64,000 bases of DNA from Streptococcus parauberis NCFD 2020 (GCF_000187935.1 NZ_AEUT02000001.1:1612001-1676000), one strand, 5' to 3'; counted from the stretch's first letter, positions 1-8,588 are shown. The notes: a model not told the origin generated them from the sequence alone. Made by a program: numbers and translations.

Positions 1-2
1 AT

Positions 3-629
3 GCTAATATTTCAACAATTACTTGGATACGCCAATTCATAGATGATGGTCAGATTAAACCTTATATTCCTGATAATACTTATGATTTAAAAGTTTTTGA
101 TTCACCAACAGAAATGTATGCAGAAATTAAGAAAAAATCATTAAACCAAGATAATGGTATTTCCAGACTTTTAGCAACTTATGATTGGACATTTAAAAAC
201 TCTAAATCAGAAGAAGGTTATTATTATGTTGAAATAGGAGACTTCAAACTACCTTGGAATCTTCAATTACCTAAAACTAGAAAAGTAAAAGATTTATCTT
301 GGGCAGAGCAAGCACAAACAATTGATGAAGTTGGGTCGACGTATACCATCCAAGGATTTGATTTGAACTATGCTGCAGTCATTATTGGACCTTCCGTTAA
401 ATACCGCAATGGACAAGTTATTTTTGATCCTAGTGAAAGTAAAAATGCTAAAGCTATAGAACGTAGAACTTTGTCAGACGGACGGAAACAATCATTTGGA
501 GAAACATTACTACAAAATGAGTTAAACGTTCTATTGACACGAGGTGTTAATGGACTTTATCTCTTTGCAGTTGATGAAGAGCTTCAAAAGGCACTAAAAC
601 TAAATATTCCACTTTCTATAAAATATTAA
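3..629 (+). CDS. DUF2075 (Schlafen-like / DNA-RNA helicase domain) protein, 5' truncated by the window
   Basis: The reading frame is open from base 3, so only the C-terminal ~208 residues are visible. They match what I recall of the end of DUF2075 proteins, P-loop NTPases related to superfamily 1 helicases and Schlafen group 3. Visible motifs are DEVGSTYTIQGFDLNYAAVI, with a helicase motif V-like TIQG, and NELNVLLTRGVNGLYLF, a motif VI-like segment with an arginine-finger candidate in LTR. The N-terminal Walker A part lies outside. Such proteins are often found in bacterial mobile and defence loci, but the role here is unknown. It lies left of the outermost displaced rpsI-end copy, so it belongs to a third element or to the flank. 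Family call fairly sure; function not. Confidence 0.8.
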   Translation, partial: ANISTITWIRQFIDDGQIKPYIPDNTYDLKVFDSPTEMYAEIKKKSLNQDNGISRLLATYDWTFKNSKSEEGYYYVEIGDFKLPWNLQLPKTRKVKDLSWAEQAQTIDEVGSTYTIQGFDLNYAAVIIGPSVKYRNGQVIFDPSESKNAKAIERRTLSDGRKQSFGETLLQNELNVLLTRGVNGLYLFAVDEELQKALKLNIPLSIKY

Positions 630-828
630 ATTTTATGTAATCCCCAACATAGATTATCTGCCAAAATCATTTCTAAGTAAACCAAGAGATTAATCATAAA
701 AAACCTAATCCTATTCATTGTCATTAAATCGATTGAACTTTTTTCAAAAAATCATCTTGCGTCCATTTCTATAATATGTTAAAATTTGATTACAAATAAG
801 TTATAAAGTGCTTATATCAGAGACAATT

Positions 829-1026
829 AAGACTGTGGTTGCAATCTATTTAAAAAAATAACCGTAAACCTTGCCAAATTATTGGAGAACATTTTTGAAC
901 TCTCTGATAAGATTAAGTATTAATTTCATGAGTGATATAATTAATTACTCATCACGAACATTATCATCAATATTTCAAACCTAGACAAATCTTAGTTGCT
1001 CCTTTCCGGATTGCAACTACCGTCTT
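829..1026. repeat. Segment bounded by 18-bp imperfect inverted repeats (MITE-like)
   Basis: AAGACTGTGGTTGCAATC at 829-846 pairs with the reverse complement AAGACGGTAGTTGCAATC at 1009-1026, a match of 16 of 18. The ~160 bp inside has no ORF. This could be a small non-autonomous element or an IS remnant. No target-site duplication is obvious. Confidence 0.3.
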
Positions 1027-1072
1027 ATTTTGTTATTTTACATTTGCTTATAATTAGTTTTTGCTAAACAAC

Positions 1073-1118
1073 TAACACTCGAAAATGACCAACTATTTCA
1101 TTTTTGAGTGTTTTTTAT
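1073..1118. terminator. Hairpin with T-run, possible bidirectional terminator
   Basis: AACACTCGAAAATG pairs with CATTTTTGAGTGTT and is followed by TTTTTTATTTTT on the + strand. It is ~440 bp after the DUF2075 gene, so it could terminate read-through from that side. Confidence 0.55.
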
Positions 1119-1205
1119 TTTTGTTTAGAAATCATTCTTTTCATGAACTTAACACTCTAAGCATAAATTAAGAGCAATTTTGGGGGTAAATACTCTAAAA
1201 AATTA

Positions 1206-1314
1206 AAAAACACCCCATGGTGTGAACCATGAAGTATTTCCAAATGTTGATATATAAGTATATATTAACGTTTTGAGAATTGTGATGCTTTACGGGCTTT
1301 TTAAGACCTGGTTT
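1206..1314 (-). repeat. att copy A: displaced rpsI 3' end plus terminator hairpin (left end of the small island)
   Basis: Bases 1265-1314 repeat the last ~50 bp of rpsI (real copy 38105-38155) with one base missing in the T-run before AAGACCTGG. The preceding ~60 bp (CACCCCATGGTGTGAACCATG hairpin region and TTGATATATAA) is shared with copy B but not with the real rpsI end. It is read as an attachment site left by site-specific integration into the 3' end of rpsI. Confidence 0.85.
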
Positions 1315-1756
1315 GTCAGGACATTATTTCAAATTATTAAATAAAGCTTTAATAACGGTCTTTAAATGCTTTTTATTTTTGTCAAAATGTGATTGAATTT
1401 CAGGTAATTTGAATCAACTCAGTTAACTTCTTATCCATTATGTTATATTGAATTCAAGATAAATAATTCCTAACAATTTATATCATGGACCAGTAAAACA
1501 TTTTGACAACGTATTTTAATGATAATTCATCATTTATACATTAGCTATCTTATTCAACTACCATTATTCCAAGAAATTAGTTCAGTAGATAATCTCTTAT
1601 CCTATTCTTGATTCATTGATTCCCCTCAAAGGTTATCAATGAATCAAGAAAAATGTTGTCTGCGGTTCTAATGTATTTGAAAAAAATATAACAATGAATT
1701 TTTCCAATCCATTGAATCTAAAAAGGAGTATTCCATATCAATGAATTCCTCTGACT
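1315..1756. other. Non-coding left end of the small island
   Basis: No ORF can be supported. The only clear structure is the perfect 16-bp inverted repeat at 1605-1650. The rest is AT-rich sequence without recognisable motifs. Confidence 0.5.
1605..1650. repeat. Perfect 16-bp inverted repeat with 14-nt loop
   Basis: TTCTTGATTCATTGAT (1605-1620) and ATCAATGAATCAAGAA (1635-1650) are exact reverse complements. Neither side has a clean T-run, so it is not a standard intrinsic terminator, although it lies ~100 bp beyond the stop of the HxlR gene. It could be a protein-binding palindrome or a recombination site. Confidence 0.6.
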
Positions 1757-2101
1757 TCAAATTTCTTTTTCTTTGACAAATTCAATATATTTTTTCCCAA
1801 AGATACTGATCTGGTCGAGGACACTAATAAATTCCTGCCCAAGGCCGCTAAGCTCGTACTCCACTTTTGGTGGAACTTGGGCATAGACTTTTCGAGTAAT
1901 GAGTCCGTCTTCTTCCAGCTGACGGAGCTGCTTGGTCAGGGTCGCTTGAGAAATACCCCCAATCTGGCGGTGCAATTCGTTGAAACGCACAGCTTTTTCT
2001 TCCAATAAATGCAAAATGATAATAGACCACTTGCCCGAGAGAACTTTCTGTGTAGTCACATAAGGACAGTCTGGAACGGTATGTTTTGTAAATGTAGCCA
2101 T
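1757..2101 (-). CDS. HxlR-family winged-helix transcriptional regulator
   Basis: A 114-residue protein with the single winged-helix layout of the HxlR (DUF24) family: LSGKWSIIILHLL near residues 21-33, FNELHRQIGGISQATLTKQL as the recognition-helix region, then EDGLITRKVY and PPKVEYELS as the wing. Cys12 in the DCPY motif sits where redox-sensing HxlR proteins such as YodB and HypR carry their sensor cysteine. The start has AGAAAGGTG upstream. It is divergent from the DsbA-like operon, and a TACTT-N5-AAGTA palindrome overlaps its own promoter. I infer a thiol- or electrophile-responsive regulator of itself and the neighbouring operon. Confidence 0.85.
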   Translation of the reverse strand: MATFTKHTVPDCPYVTTQKVLSGKWSIIILHLLEEKAVRFNELHRQIGGISQATLTKQLRQLEEDGLITRKVYAQVPPKVEYELSGLGQEFISVLDQISIFGKKYIEFVKEKEI

Positions 2102-2125
2102 GATTCACCTTTCTATGTGTACGAT

Positions 2126-2152
2126 ATTATAACAAGATACTTATAAAAAGTA
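2126..2152 (-). promoter_or_regulatory. Promoter -10 and palindromic operator of the HxlR gene
   Basis: On the minus strand a TATAAT box (2126-2131) is preceded by the dyad TACTTATAAAAAGTA (2138-2152) between the -10 and the expected -35 position. HxlR/YodB-type operators are TACTT...AAGTA dyads, so autorepression is likely. The same intergenic region drives the divergent operon. Confidence 0.6.
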
Positions 2153-2255
2153 AAGTAAGCTAAAAATACAATGCTAATTTATAATTTTTTTGAAATAATC
2201 GATGATATGACACAATTCTATCCAAAAAGATAGTAACTATAACAAAAATACCTAC

Positions 2256-2283
2256 TTTACAAATAAACTGTACACTTTATAAT
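2256..2283 (+). promoter_or_regulatory. Promoter of the DsbA-like operon
   Basis: TTTACA (2256-2261) and TATAAT (2278-2283) are 16 bp apart, ~30 bp upstream of the first start codon, which has GAAAGGAAGAGG as ribosome binding site. Confidence 0.65.
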
Positions 2284-2313
2284 AGGACTATAATTGAAAG
2301 GAAGAGGTATCAA

Positions 2314-2934
2314 ATGAAACTTTACTACATCTGGGATGCCTACTGCGGTTGGTGTTATGGTTTTGAAGGGATTTTCACGCCCTTTATGGAAAAACACCCT
2401 GAATTAGAAGTTCACATCACATCCGGTGGCTTGTTTACAGGTAAGCGTATCAAGCCACTATCAACCTACGACTTTATGAAATCTGGCAACGAGCAAATCA
2501 AATCGATCTACGGTGCAGCGTTTTCTGAAGCTTACAATAGCCAGTTAAATAAGGGTGAACTGGTAATCAATTCTAATCACCCAGCCATCGCTTATAGTCT
2601 TATCAAAGCGTACTTAGCACCGCAAGAACATGTTGCCTTTGTTTATGCCATGCAGAAGAAATTCTTCCAAGAAGGTAAAAGCCTAAGCGACCTGGGAACC
2701 TATGCGGAACTAATCGAAACCTATCAACTCCCTGAAATCCTAAACGAAGAACTTGCAGCTTCTTGGGATAACTATAGCCTTGCTGACGAGGACTTTAACC
2801 TGGCTGCACAGATGGGCGTGACGAGCTACCCGACCCTTATCGCCGAAAAGGATGGTACATTCTACGATTTGCGTCAAAATGCCTATACCCTTGCCGATTT
2901 AGAGGCAAACTATCAACGACTCTTACGAGCATAA
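2314..2934 (+). CDS. DsbA-family (FrnE-like) thioredoxin-fold protein
   Basis: A 206-residue cytoplasmic protein without signal peptide. The N-terminal beta strand MKLYYIWDAY is followed by the active-site CGWC (Cys11 and Cys14), and a cis-proline motif VTSYPT lies near residue 168. The central part is an alpha-helical insertion, as in DsbA and FrnE-type oxidoreductases. The family carries out disulfide exchange or glutathione-S-transferase-like chemistry. It is the first gene of a three-gene operon (12-bp gap to the next) divergent from an HxlR regulator, which fits a role in thiol or electrophile stress. The exact substrate is unknown. Confidence 0.85.
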   Translation: MKLYYIWDAYCGWCYGFEGIFTPFMEKHPELEVHITSGGLFTGKRIKPLSTYDFMKSGNEQIKSIYGAAFSEAYNSQLNKGELVINSNHPAIAYSLIKAYLAPQEHVAFVYAMQKKFFQEGKSLSDLGTYAELIETYQLPEILNEELAASWDNYSLADEDFNLAAQMGVTSYPTLIAEKDGTFYDLRQNAYTLADLEANYQRLLRA

Positions 2935-2946
2935 AAGGAAACAATC

Positions 2947-3759
2947 ATGAAACAATTTCAAACAAAAGATTTTACCGTTACTGTATTTACATCATCAGAA
3001 GCTAGCTTCTTAGTAACTGCAACCCTCATCGAACATAACCAAAAAGCTTTCTTGGTCAATGGCAAATTTACCCAATCAGACAGCCAAGAAATCGTGGATT
3101 ATATCACTGAAAAAGACTTAGAACTTGAAAAAATCTATGTGATTCACGGTGATCCAGATTACTACTTTGGACTTGAGACCATTAAAAAGGCCTTCCCAAA
3201 TGTAGTTGTCTATGCAAGTATTTACACGATTGATCATATCTTGCACTCTGTACAAAAAAAATTAGCAGTCTGGGAACCTCAATTAGGTGACAATGCGCCA
3301 ACAAATGTAGTTGTTCCAAAAGCCTTCACTGAAAAAAGTATCAAGTTTGCAGGTCAAGACTTTGCCCTTGTTGGTGACAACGCGCACCGCCTTAGTCTCT
3401 ATAACAAAGAAAACAGACTTTTAATTGGCGGTATCGATACCTTCAATGAAACCCACGTCTTCCTTGCAGACACCGCGACCAAAGAAAAGATACAGGATTG
3501 GAGGAGCCGTCTTAACTCATTGCTAGCCCTAGATACAGCACTCGTCATTCCTAGCCATGCAGATGGTTCTGCCTCTTTTGACAAAGCTGCGCTGCAAGCA
3601 ACAGCCGACTACCTGGAAGCTTGCCTCGAGGTCTTGAACCAAGTTAGCGATTCTACCAGCTTTGCTGATGCCATGAAAAATCGATACCCTAGTTACCTCA
3701 ACACTGGCGTACTAGTTTTGAGTGCTAAGGTTATCACAGGGGAGATGCCATGGGGATAA
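2947..3759 (+). CDS. MBL-fold metallo-hydrolase-like protein with degenerate metal site
   Basis: A 270-residue protein with metallo-beta-lactamase-like layout. After FLVTATLIEHNQKAFLVNGK comes VIHGDPDYYFGLE near residue 65, where canonical members have HxHxDH. Here the motif is HGDPDY, so the metal site appears altered. A later strand carries LIGGID and VIPSHAD. Related proteins are common in operons with DsbA-like and NTF2-like genes. Middle gene of the operon, overlapping the next gene by 10 bp if that starts at 3750, which suggests translational coupling. Activity is uncertain because of the degenerate motif. Confidence 0.7.
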   Translation: MKQFQTKDFTVTVFTSSEASFLVTATLIEHNQKAFLVNGKFTQSDSQEIVDYITEKDLELEKIYVIHGDPDYYFGLETIKKAFPNVVVYASIYTIDHILHSVQKKLAVWEPQLGDNAPTNVVVPKAFTEKSIKFAGQDFALVGDNAHRLSLYNKENRLLIGGIDTFNETHVFLADTATKEKIQDWRSRLNSLLALDTALVIPSHADGSASFDKAALQATADYLEACLEVLNQVSDSTSFADAMKNRYPSYLNTGVLVLSAKVITGEMPWG

Positions 3760-4151
3760 GTATGGACTATAAAAAACGCTTAGATGAAACCTATCAACTA
3801 ACTGCTCAAGGTCAACTGGAAGCCTTTAAAAACTATCTAGCAGACGATGTGGTCTGGACAGAGAGTGTAGGATTTCCCTACGCTGGGACCTATGTCGGAC
3901 CAGACGCTGTTGTTGAAAATGTCCACATGAAGTTAGGTACAGAATGGGAAGGTTATCAGGCAGTACCAAAAACCTACACCTTCAATGGTCAGGAAGTCAT
4001 GGTCTATGGCCAGTACAGTGGTACTTTCAAAGCAACCGGAAAATCGTTTGTGACGGACTTCGTTCACTATTATGTCTTTAATAGCGAGCATAAGGTAGCT
4101 AAGTTTACCCAGATTGTCGAGAGTGTTCCAGTTCTTGAAGCAATGAAATAA
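3750..4151 (+). CDS. NTF2-like / SnoaL-type small protein
   Basis: A protein of 133 residues (129 if the in-frame ATG at 3762 is used) with the cone-shaped NTF2-like pattern: an N-terminal helix (YKKRLDETYQLTAQGQLEAF), then DDVVWTES, YVGPDAVVENV, and strands ending in FVHYYVFNSEHKVAKFTQIVES. SnoaL-like proteins bind or isomerise small organic molecules. GGGGAG lies 5 bp before the ATG at 3750, which overlaps the upstream stop codon, so I prefer that start. Last gene of the operon, followed directly by a terminator. Function not determined. Confidence 0.75.
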   Translation: MGISMDYKKRLDETYQLTAQGQLEAFKNYLADDVVWTESVGFPYAGTYVGPDAVVENVHMKLGTEWEGYQAVPKTYTFNGQEVMVYGQYSGTFKATGKSFVTDFVHYYVFNSEHKVAKFTQIVESVPVLEAMK

Positions 4152-4152
4152 G

Positions 4153-4194
4153 AACAAAAACCTATCAGCTGATTAGACAGCGATAGGTTTTTTT
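4153..4194 (+). terminator. Intrinsic terminator of the DsbA-like operon
   Basis: AAACCTATC and GATAGGTTT form the stem, followed by TTTTTTT, immediately downstream of the last stop codon. Confidence 0.85.
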
Positions 4195-4366
4195 AGTCAT
4201 CATAGTTATTTAAAAATTGTGATAAGATGCGCTGCGCTGTTTCTTCTAGACTCTTATGTTGAGGGGATATGCACCAATCAAAGACACATCCTTTAATCAA
4301 AATACAAATATCGGAACTAAGTTGAAAGCTACTGCATTTTTTCAAAGAGGCTGTGTCCCTTTTGTG
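4193..4366 (-). pseudogene. C-terminal fragment of a TetR-family regulator
   Basis: Read on the minus strand, 57 codons without a start encode a peptide containing SSDICILIKGCVFDWCIS and SLEETAQRILSQFLNNYDD, which has the helix pattern of a TetR_C ligand domain end. It is preceded in frame by a TAG at 4367-4369, and upstream of that the same frame continues with RYFGEADDRFIEGT, which I do not recognise. No N-terminal HTH is present. It overlaps the terminator of the convergent operon. I read it as a remnant left by insertion of the integrase module. Confidence 0.45.
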
Positions 4367-4499
4367 CTATTCGATCAGTGCTTGACAGTCCGCCACGACA
4401 GTACCCTCAATAAAGCGATCATCCGCTTCTCCGAAATAGCGTGACAAATCCTGGTTTGCCAGGGTTTGATTTCATATTTATAGAAAAAGCTTTAGTAAT

Positions 4500-5719
4500 A
4501 TGACAATTACAAAAACCAAGAATGGCACTTATCGCCTGAGAGTATATATACCAGAAGAAGCAAAAAAATCACTCGGTATTGATAAAAAATTAATAGAAAA
4601 AAGGTTTAAATTAAGAAGTACTGCAAAAAAATATGAATTAGAACTTCAAAATAAAATTGATAATGCACTCAATGGTTCGTTTCAAAATATTCATGATACT
4701 GGTGATATATTATTCTCAGAATTCTACAAAAATATTTGGTGGAATTCTTATAAATCTGGTCAAACCACTCCTACAAATAAACCACCATCAAAAGTTACAA
4801 TAGATAATACTGAAATTGTTTTTAGACTTCATATTTTGCCATTGTTGGGTAATTATTCAATAAATTTTTTGAATCAGAACAAACAAGTAGTACTTAATCT
4901 ATTAACTAAAAAAGCGGAAGAATATGCGAATTTCAAAGTAATAAGAAGTTATGTCAATTCAATATTTGACTGGGCTGAAGAACTTGAATATATTGAAGCA
5001 AATCGAGTTTCAAAGACAATTAGGAGAATTAAGGCTACTAAAAAAATAATGTTACAAGAATCAAAAGAAGATTCAGACTTATTTTTATCTCAAAAAGAAC
5101 CATTAGAATGGTTTAAAGCGTTTGAAGAAGATCTTTTAAATAATAAAATTCTTTTTAAGGATTATGTTTTATTTTATACAACCTTTTCCTAGGAGATAGG
5201 AAATCGGAAACTTATGCTTTACAGTGGAAACATATCGACTTTAATAATCGTCAAATTCAACTAGTACAAGCCCTAGATAAATACAAAAACAAAAAAGCTA
5301 CAAAAGGAAATAAAAAAACCACCTTTAATATCCCTCTTGAATTACAGGAACTACTTATTTCTTGGAAAAATCAACAAAAAATGGAACTCAGTAAACTTGG
5401 AATTAGTCAAACAAATGATCAATACGTTTTTACTTATATAGATACCAAAGAAAACTTAAATAGTCCTCTTCATACTGATTACTTAAATATTAAGATGAAA
5501 TTAGTTAATAGAAGACATCCTGAGCTAAAACACGCCACTCCACACAAGTTAAGACATACTGGAGCAACTCTAGCTAAACAAGCCGGAACATCCTTGGAAG
5601 ACATTTCTCAAGCTTTGACACATAGTGACACCCTGATTACTAAAACATATGTTAACACCTCGAATATTGTTCCAATGACTGTTGGTGAAATTGCTTTTAG
5701 AAATTTAAAAAATAACTAG
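4500..5719 (+). pseudogene. Tyrosine recombinase integrase of the small island, frameshifted
   Basis: The first ORF (230 residues) ends at TTFS-stop near 5190; the catalytic half continues in another frame to 5719. Adding one T in the T-run at about 5186-5190 restores TTFFLGDRKSETYALQW, which aligns with the ICE integrase at 36778-37995 along the whole length. The second half keeps HKLRHTGATLAKQAG, LTHSD and KTYVNTS, so the Arg, His-x-x-Arg, His and Tyr residues are all present. It is therefore a close paralogue of the ICE integrase, inactivated by a single-base deletion unless that is a sequencing error. It lies just left of att copy B, as expected for an integrase next to its own attachment site. 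Confidence 0.9.
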
Positions 5720-5767
5720 TGTGAATTAAGGATGAAAATTGGTGTGGAAAATCATAAAACAATACAA

Positions 5768-5877
5768 AAAAACACCCCATGGTGTGAACCATGAAGTGCT
5801 CCAAATTGTTGATATATAAATATATATTAACGTTTTGAGAATTGTGATGCTTTACGAGCTTTCTTAAGACCTGGTTT
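5768..5877 (-). repeat. att copy B: displaced rpsI 3' end plus terminator hairpin (island/ICE junction)
   Basis: Bases 5827-5877 repeat the rpsI 3' end with two substitutions relative to the true gene (GAGC for GGGC, and a C in the T-run). The ~60 bp before it, including the CATGGT/ACCATG hairpin at 5778-5793, is almost the same as at copy A. It is the right end of the small island and the left end of the ICE. Confidence 0.85.
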
Positions 5878-5980
5878 GAAACAATTATATTGGAAATAAT
5901 ATCAAAATATTTTAAAATCAGCATTTTTGAGAATTATTTAAAGAGAATAATGCTATAAATTATTAGTAATTTCATTTGAA

Positions 5981-5990
5981 TGGTGGAAAT
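5981..5990 (+). repeat. Candidate integrase arm-type site at the ICE left end
   Basis: TGGTGGAAAT here matches the repeat that occurs three times at 37995-38028 near the other ICE end. Tyrosine integrases of this group bind short direct repeats near both ends, so it may be an arm-type site. A single 10-mer is weak evidence. Confidence 0.35.
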
Positions 5991-6053
5991 TATAAGCTAA
6001 TATATTACTTCTTAGTAATGATAAAAACTTTGTCTCAATTTGCTATATTCATT

Positions 6054-8588
6054 TTAACCTTTGGGTCTATTTGTTTTTACAAAATCTTCACAATCTTTCA
6101 AATACGCTTTTAATTCTTGTGGCTCAGGAATTGCTTCACCTAATCCAGCTGCTCTATCATGGACCCATTTAGAACAATTTGTCATTCCTTTTTCTAATTC
6201 AAAATATAAATCTTTTGTAAATGGTGCTTTTTTTAAATTTTGCGTATGTATTGCAGGACCAAACCGTTGAACGGACTTATTAAAAAGAATTTCTTCAATA
6301 GTTCTCTCCCAAGTTTCTCTCAATTGCTCACACCAGAGTTTTGCTCTGTCTTCGTATTCAACCAATTTATCAATATTAGATGAGTCAATATCTGAATAAA
6401 AACTTTCCATAGATTGTAATCTATCTCTCAATTGATTTATTCGTTTCTGTACTGGCATGCCAATCCATGGTACTGCTTCATTTTGAACAATTCCCGACTC
6501 ATCTCTAAATTTTCTAATTGTAGTTGTACTACAATCTACACCTTTAGCACTACAATAGTTTTGTACACTTATTAGAAAAGTAATATCGTGAGTTAATATA
6601 ACCACTTGTTTATGACTGGCTTCTTCAACTAAACGTTCAGCAATACGCTCTCTTCGGACATGGTCGAGTGAAGACACAGGATCATCAAATACAAGACAGC
6701 TATTATTTTTATTTAACCTCGTTTCTGCTAAAAAATTAGCTAGAGCTATTGACCGTTGTTCCCCTTCACTCAAAATTTCTATGGGACTTTTTCCTTTTAT
6801 TGATAACTTACTTAATGTAGCACCTTTATGGCCTCTCTGTTTTATCTCAGCAGAAAAATTAGCATCTAATTTTTTACATTCATCATCAAACGTTTCAATA
6901 TATTTACTAGTTATATATTCTGAAAATAATTTATTTTGAAATGTCGTTATTTTTTGTGTCGATAATCTAATTTCTTTTGCTAATCCTACCCATTTATTAC
7001 TATAAATAAAAGATTCTATTTTGGGTAAAAGTTTTTTTAATTTTAACTTATCGTTGTATTCATCAATTTTACTTTCAATTTTAGCTAGCTCTTTATTTAC
7101 TTTATCAGCATCTAACTGCTGAATTTCCTTATCTAATAGAGTAAATAATTCATCAAAGTTTGAAAGATTCACAATAAATGGTTCAATTGTTTTTTTCCAT
7201 TCTAAATCGGTCAAATTTTCTACAATTTCTGATTTTATTTTATTAAAATTTTTTTCAGCAGCAATAAGTTGATTATAAAAATCTTTTTGATACTCTTTTA
7301 ACCATTCTTCCAGTTTTGAACCCTCAATTATTATTCTAATCTCCTGCGATTCAAAATCTTTCTTTATCTTTTCGATATTATACTCAGCTATACTCAAATT
7401 TTTTTCTGCAGTACTATTTAAATACTCCCAATACTTATTAATTACCATTATATTTTCAATACTTTGACCACAGAAAATGCATTCTTCAATCTCCTCATCT
7501 ATTGAGTCATAATACGTCTTTGCAGCCAGAATAAACTGCTTCCATTCAGTTGAACCTAATCCATAAATATGTTCTCCTTTTAACTGTTCTATACCCTCAA
7601 TAGCTGTTAATTCTTTCAGTGTAGACCATTCAACTAAAAGTTCTTCAGTTTTCATAATCCTATCATCTGAAAACTTGTTATTTAGTAATATTATTTTTTC
7701 TTTAATAATTGACAAGTCTTGTTTAAGTTTGTGAAACTCTTTTGTTTTTTCATTAATATTTAATGACTGTAAAAACATTTTTCTCTTAACATTTTCTTTA
7801 TAGCTCTCATCTGAAACTTCTGACAACTTTTTTATACTAGCAAACTTTGTTTTTCCATTTATTTTTTGTATTGTCTTTTTTATTTCTGTATCTTTATCAA
7901 AATAATTTCCAAACTCATTAGTTTGTTGATTATTTTCTATTTCAGCTTGTAATCTACTTTTAATAGCTAAAAATATTCTAGTAAAGTCATCAAAGAATCT
8001 AAATTCCATAGGGGCAAATGCTAACTCAGACTCTTTTGTTAAATCATTTACAGCACTAACAGTATCAAATACTGATACTGAACTAAATAAGTAGTTACTT
8101 CGATTTTCGGGAAATTTAACACTTTTAATATTATCTTCTTCATCTTTAAAATTAAAGGTAGCACTAGGTTTGATTGCAGAAGCTTTAAAAATATTCGGTA
8201 GGATAGTTTTATCTCCTCTTGAAATAAATGCATTATTTAAAAGTCGAGTATATCCTGATTTACCACTACCATTTTCACCATAAATTAAGGTTACTTGTTC
8301 CCCAATCTTTATAGATTCACCTTCCTTCAATGCATTAACACCTTTTATATTGGAAACTGAATTCCAAATCATTTTTTCTCGAATTTCATCTTCATCATTT
8401 TGAAGTAAAAATTCAAAACATTCTTTATTTATTGTGCCTTGAATCAATCTATATTCTTTTTTGAACAATATATAAATATTATCTAAACTATCTTCACTGA
8501 TCGCTTCTCCCTTGAAAATCAAATCTGCTATTGCTTGCATCCAATATGGTTGAAGTTTTACCCATGCAACTATTTCATTTCTTATCAT
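6054..8588 (-). CDS. SMC-like AAA_13 ATPase with CxxC zinc hook, RloC/PrrC-like candidate anticodon nuclease
   Basis: An 844-residue protein; the ATG at 8588 is preferred over 8606 because GAGGA lies 7 bp upstream. Walker A YGENGSGKS is near residue 104, the ABC signature LSEGEQRSIALANFLAE near 604, and Walker B CLVFDDPVSSLDH near 628. Long coiled-coil-like stretches flank CIFCGQ near residue 369, a Rad50-type zinc hook. After the ATPase, LRETWERTIEEIL holds an R-x3-E pair followed by a histidine 20 residues later, resembling the Arg-Glu-His arrangement of PrrC/RloC tRNA nucleases, though spacing differs. Monocistronic cargo close to a restriction-modification pair, as PrrC and RloC often are. 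ATPase/zinc hook certain; nuclease role inferred. Confidence 0.75.
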   Translation of the reverse strand: MIRNEIVAWVKLQPYWMQAIADLIFKGEAISEDSLDNIYILFKKEYRLIQGTINKECFEFLLQNDEDEIREKMIWNSVSNIKGVNALKEGESIKIGEQVTLIYGENGSGKSGYTRLLNNAFISRGDKTILPNIFKASAIKPSATFNFKDEEDNIKSVKFPENRSNYLFSSVSVFDTVSAVNDLTKESELAFAPMEFRFFDDFTRIFLAIKSRLQAEIENNQQTNEFGNYFDKDTEIKKTIQKINGKTKFASIKKLSEVSDESYKENVKRKMFLQSLNINEKTKEFHKLKQDLSIIKEKIILLNNKFSDDRIMKTEELLVEWSTLKELTAIEGIEQLKGEHIYGLGSTEWKQFILAAKTYYDSIDEEIEECIFCGQSIENIMVINKYWEYLNSTAEKNLSIAEYNIEKIKKDFESQEIRIIIEGSKLEEWLKEYQKDFYNQLIAAEKNFNKIKSEIVENLTDLEWKKTIEPFIVNLSNFDELFTLLDKEIQQLDADKVNKELAKIESKIDEYNDKLKLKKLLPKIESFIYSNKWVGLAKEIRLSTQKITTFQNKLFSEYITSKYIETFDDECKKLDANFSAEIKQRGHKGATLSKLSIKGKSPIEILSEGEQRSIALANFLAETRLNKNNSCLVFDDPVSSLDHVRRERIAERLVEEASHKQVVILTHDITFLISVQNYCSAKGVDCSTTTIRKFRDESGIVQNEAVPWIGMPVQKRINQLRDRLQSMESFYSDIDSSNIDKLVEYEDRAKLWCEQLRETWERTIEEILFNKSVQRFGPAIHTQNLKKAPFTKDLYFELEKGMTNCSKWVHDRAAGLGEAIPEPQELKAYLKDCEDFVKTNRPKG

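Larger units (their letters stand above)
630..1264. other. Non-coding AT-rich segment left of the outer att copy
   Basis: I see no supported gene here. It holds an imperfect inverted-repeat pair (829-846 against 1008-1026), a rho-independent terminator-like hairpin (1073-1118) and, at its right end, a hairpin (1216-1231) also present beside the second att copy. It may be the decayed integrase end of a third element, but no integrase residues are recognisable. Confidence 0.5.
1265..5877. mobile_element. Small genomic island / decayed integrative element bounded by att copies A and B
   Basis: The element of about 4.6 kb is delimited by two displaced rpsI-end copies. It carries an HxlR regulator, a DsbA-like / MBL-like / NTF2-like operon, a TetR fragment and an integrase gene next to its right att site, in the same relative position as the ICE integrase next to rpsI. 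The integrase is frameshifted and no conjugation genes are present, so it is a decayed IME/CIME-like element that would need the neighbouring ICE integrase to move. Boundaries come from the repeats; mobility is inference. Confidence 0.7.

Noticed and set aside
4256..4444. 62-codon plus-strand ORF
   Set aside because: The opposite strand encodes a TetR-like fragment and this ORF has no ribosome site or recognisable content, so it is a shadow.
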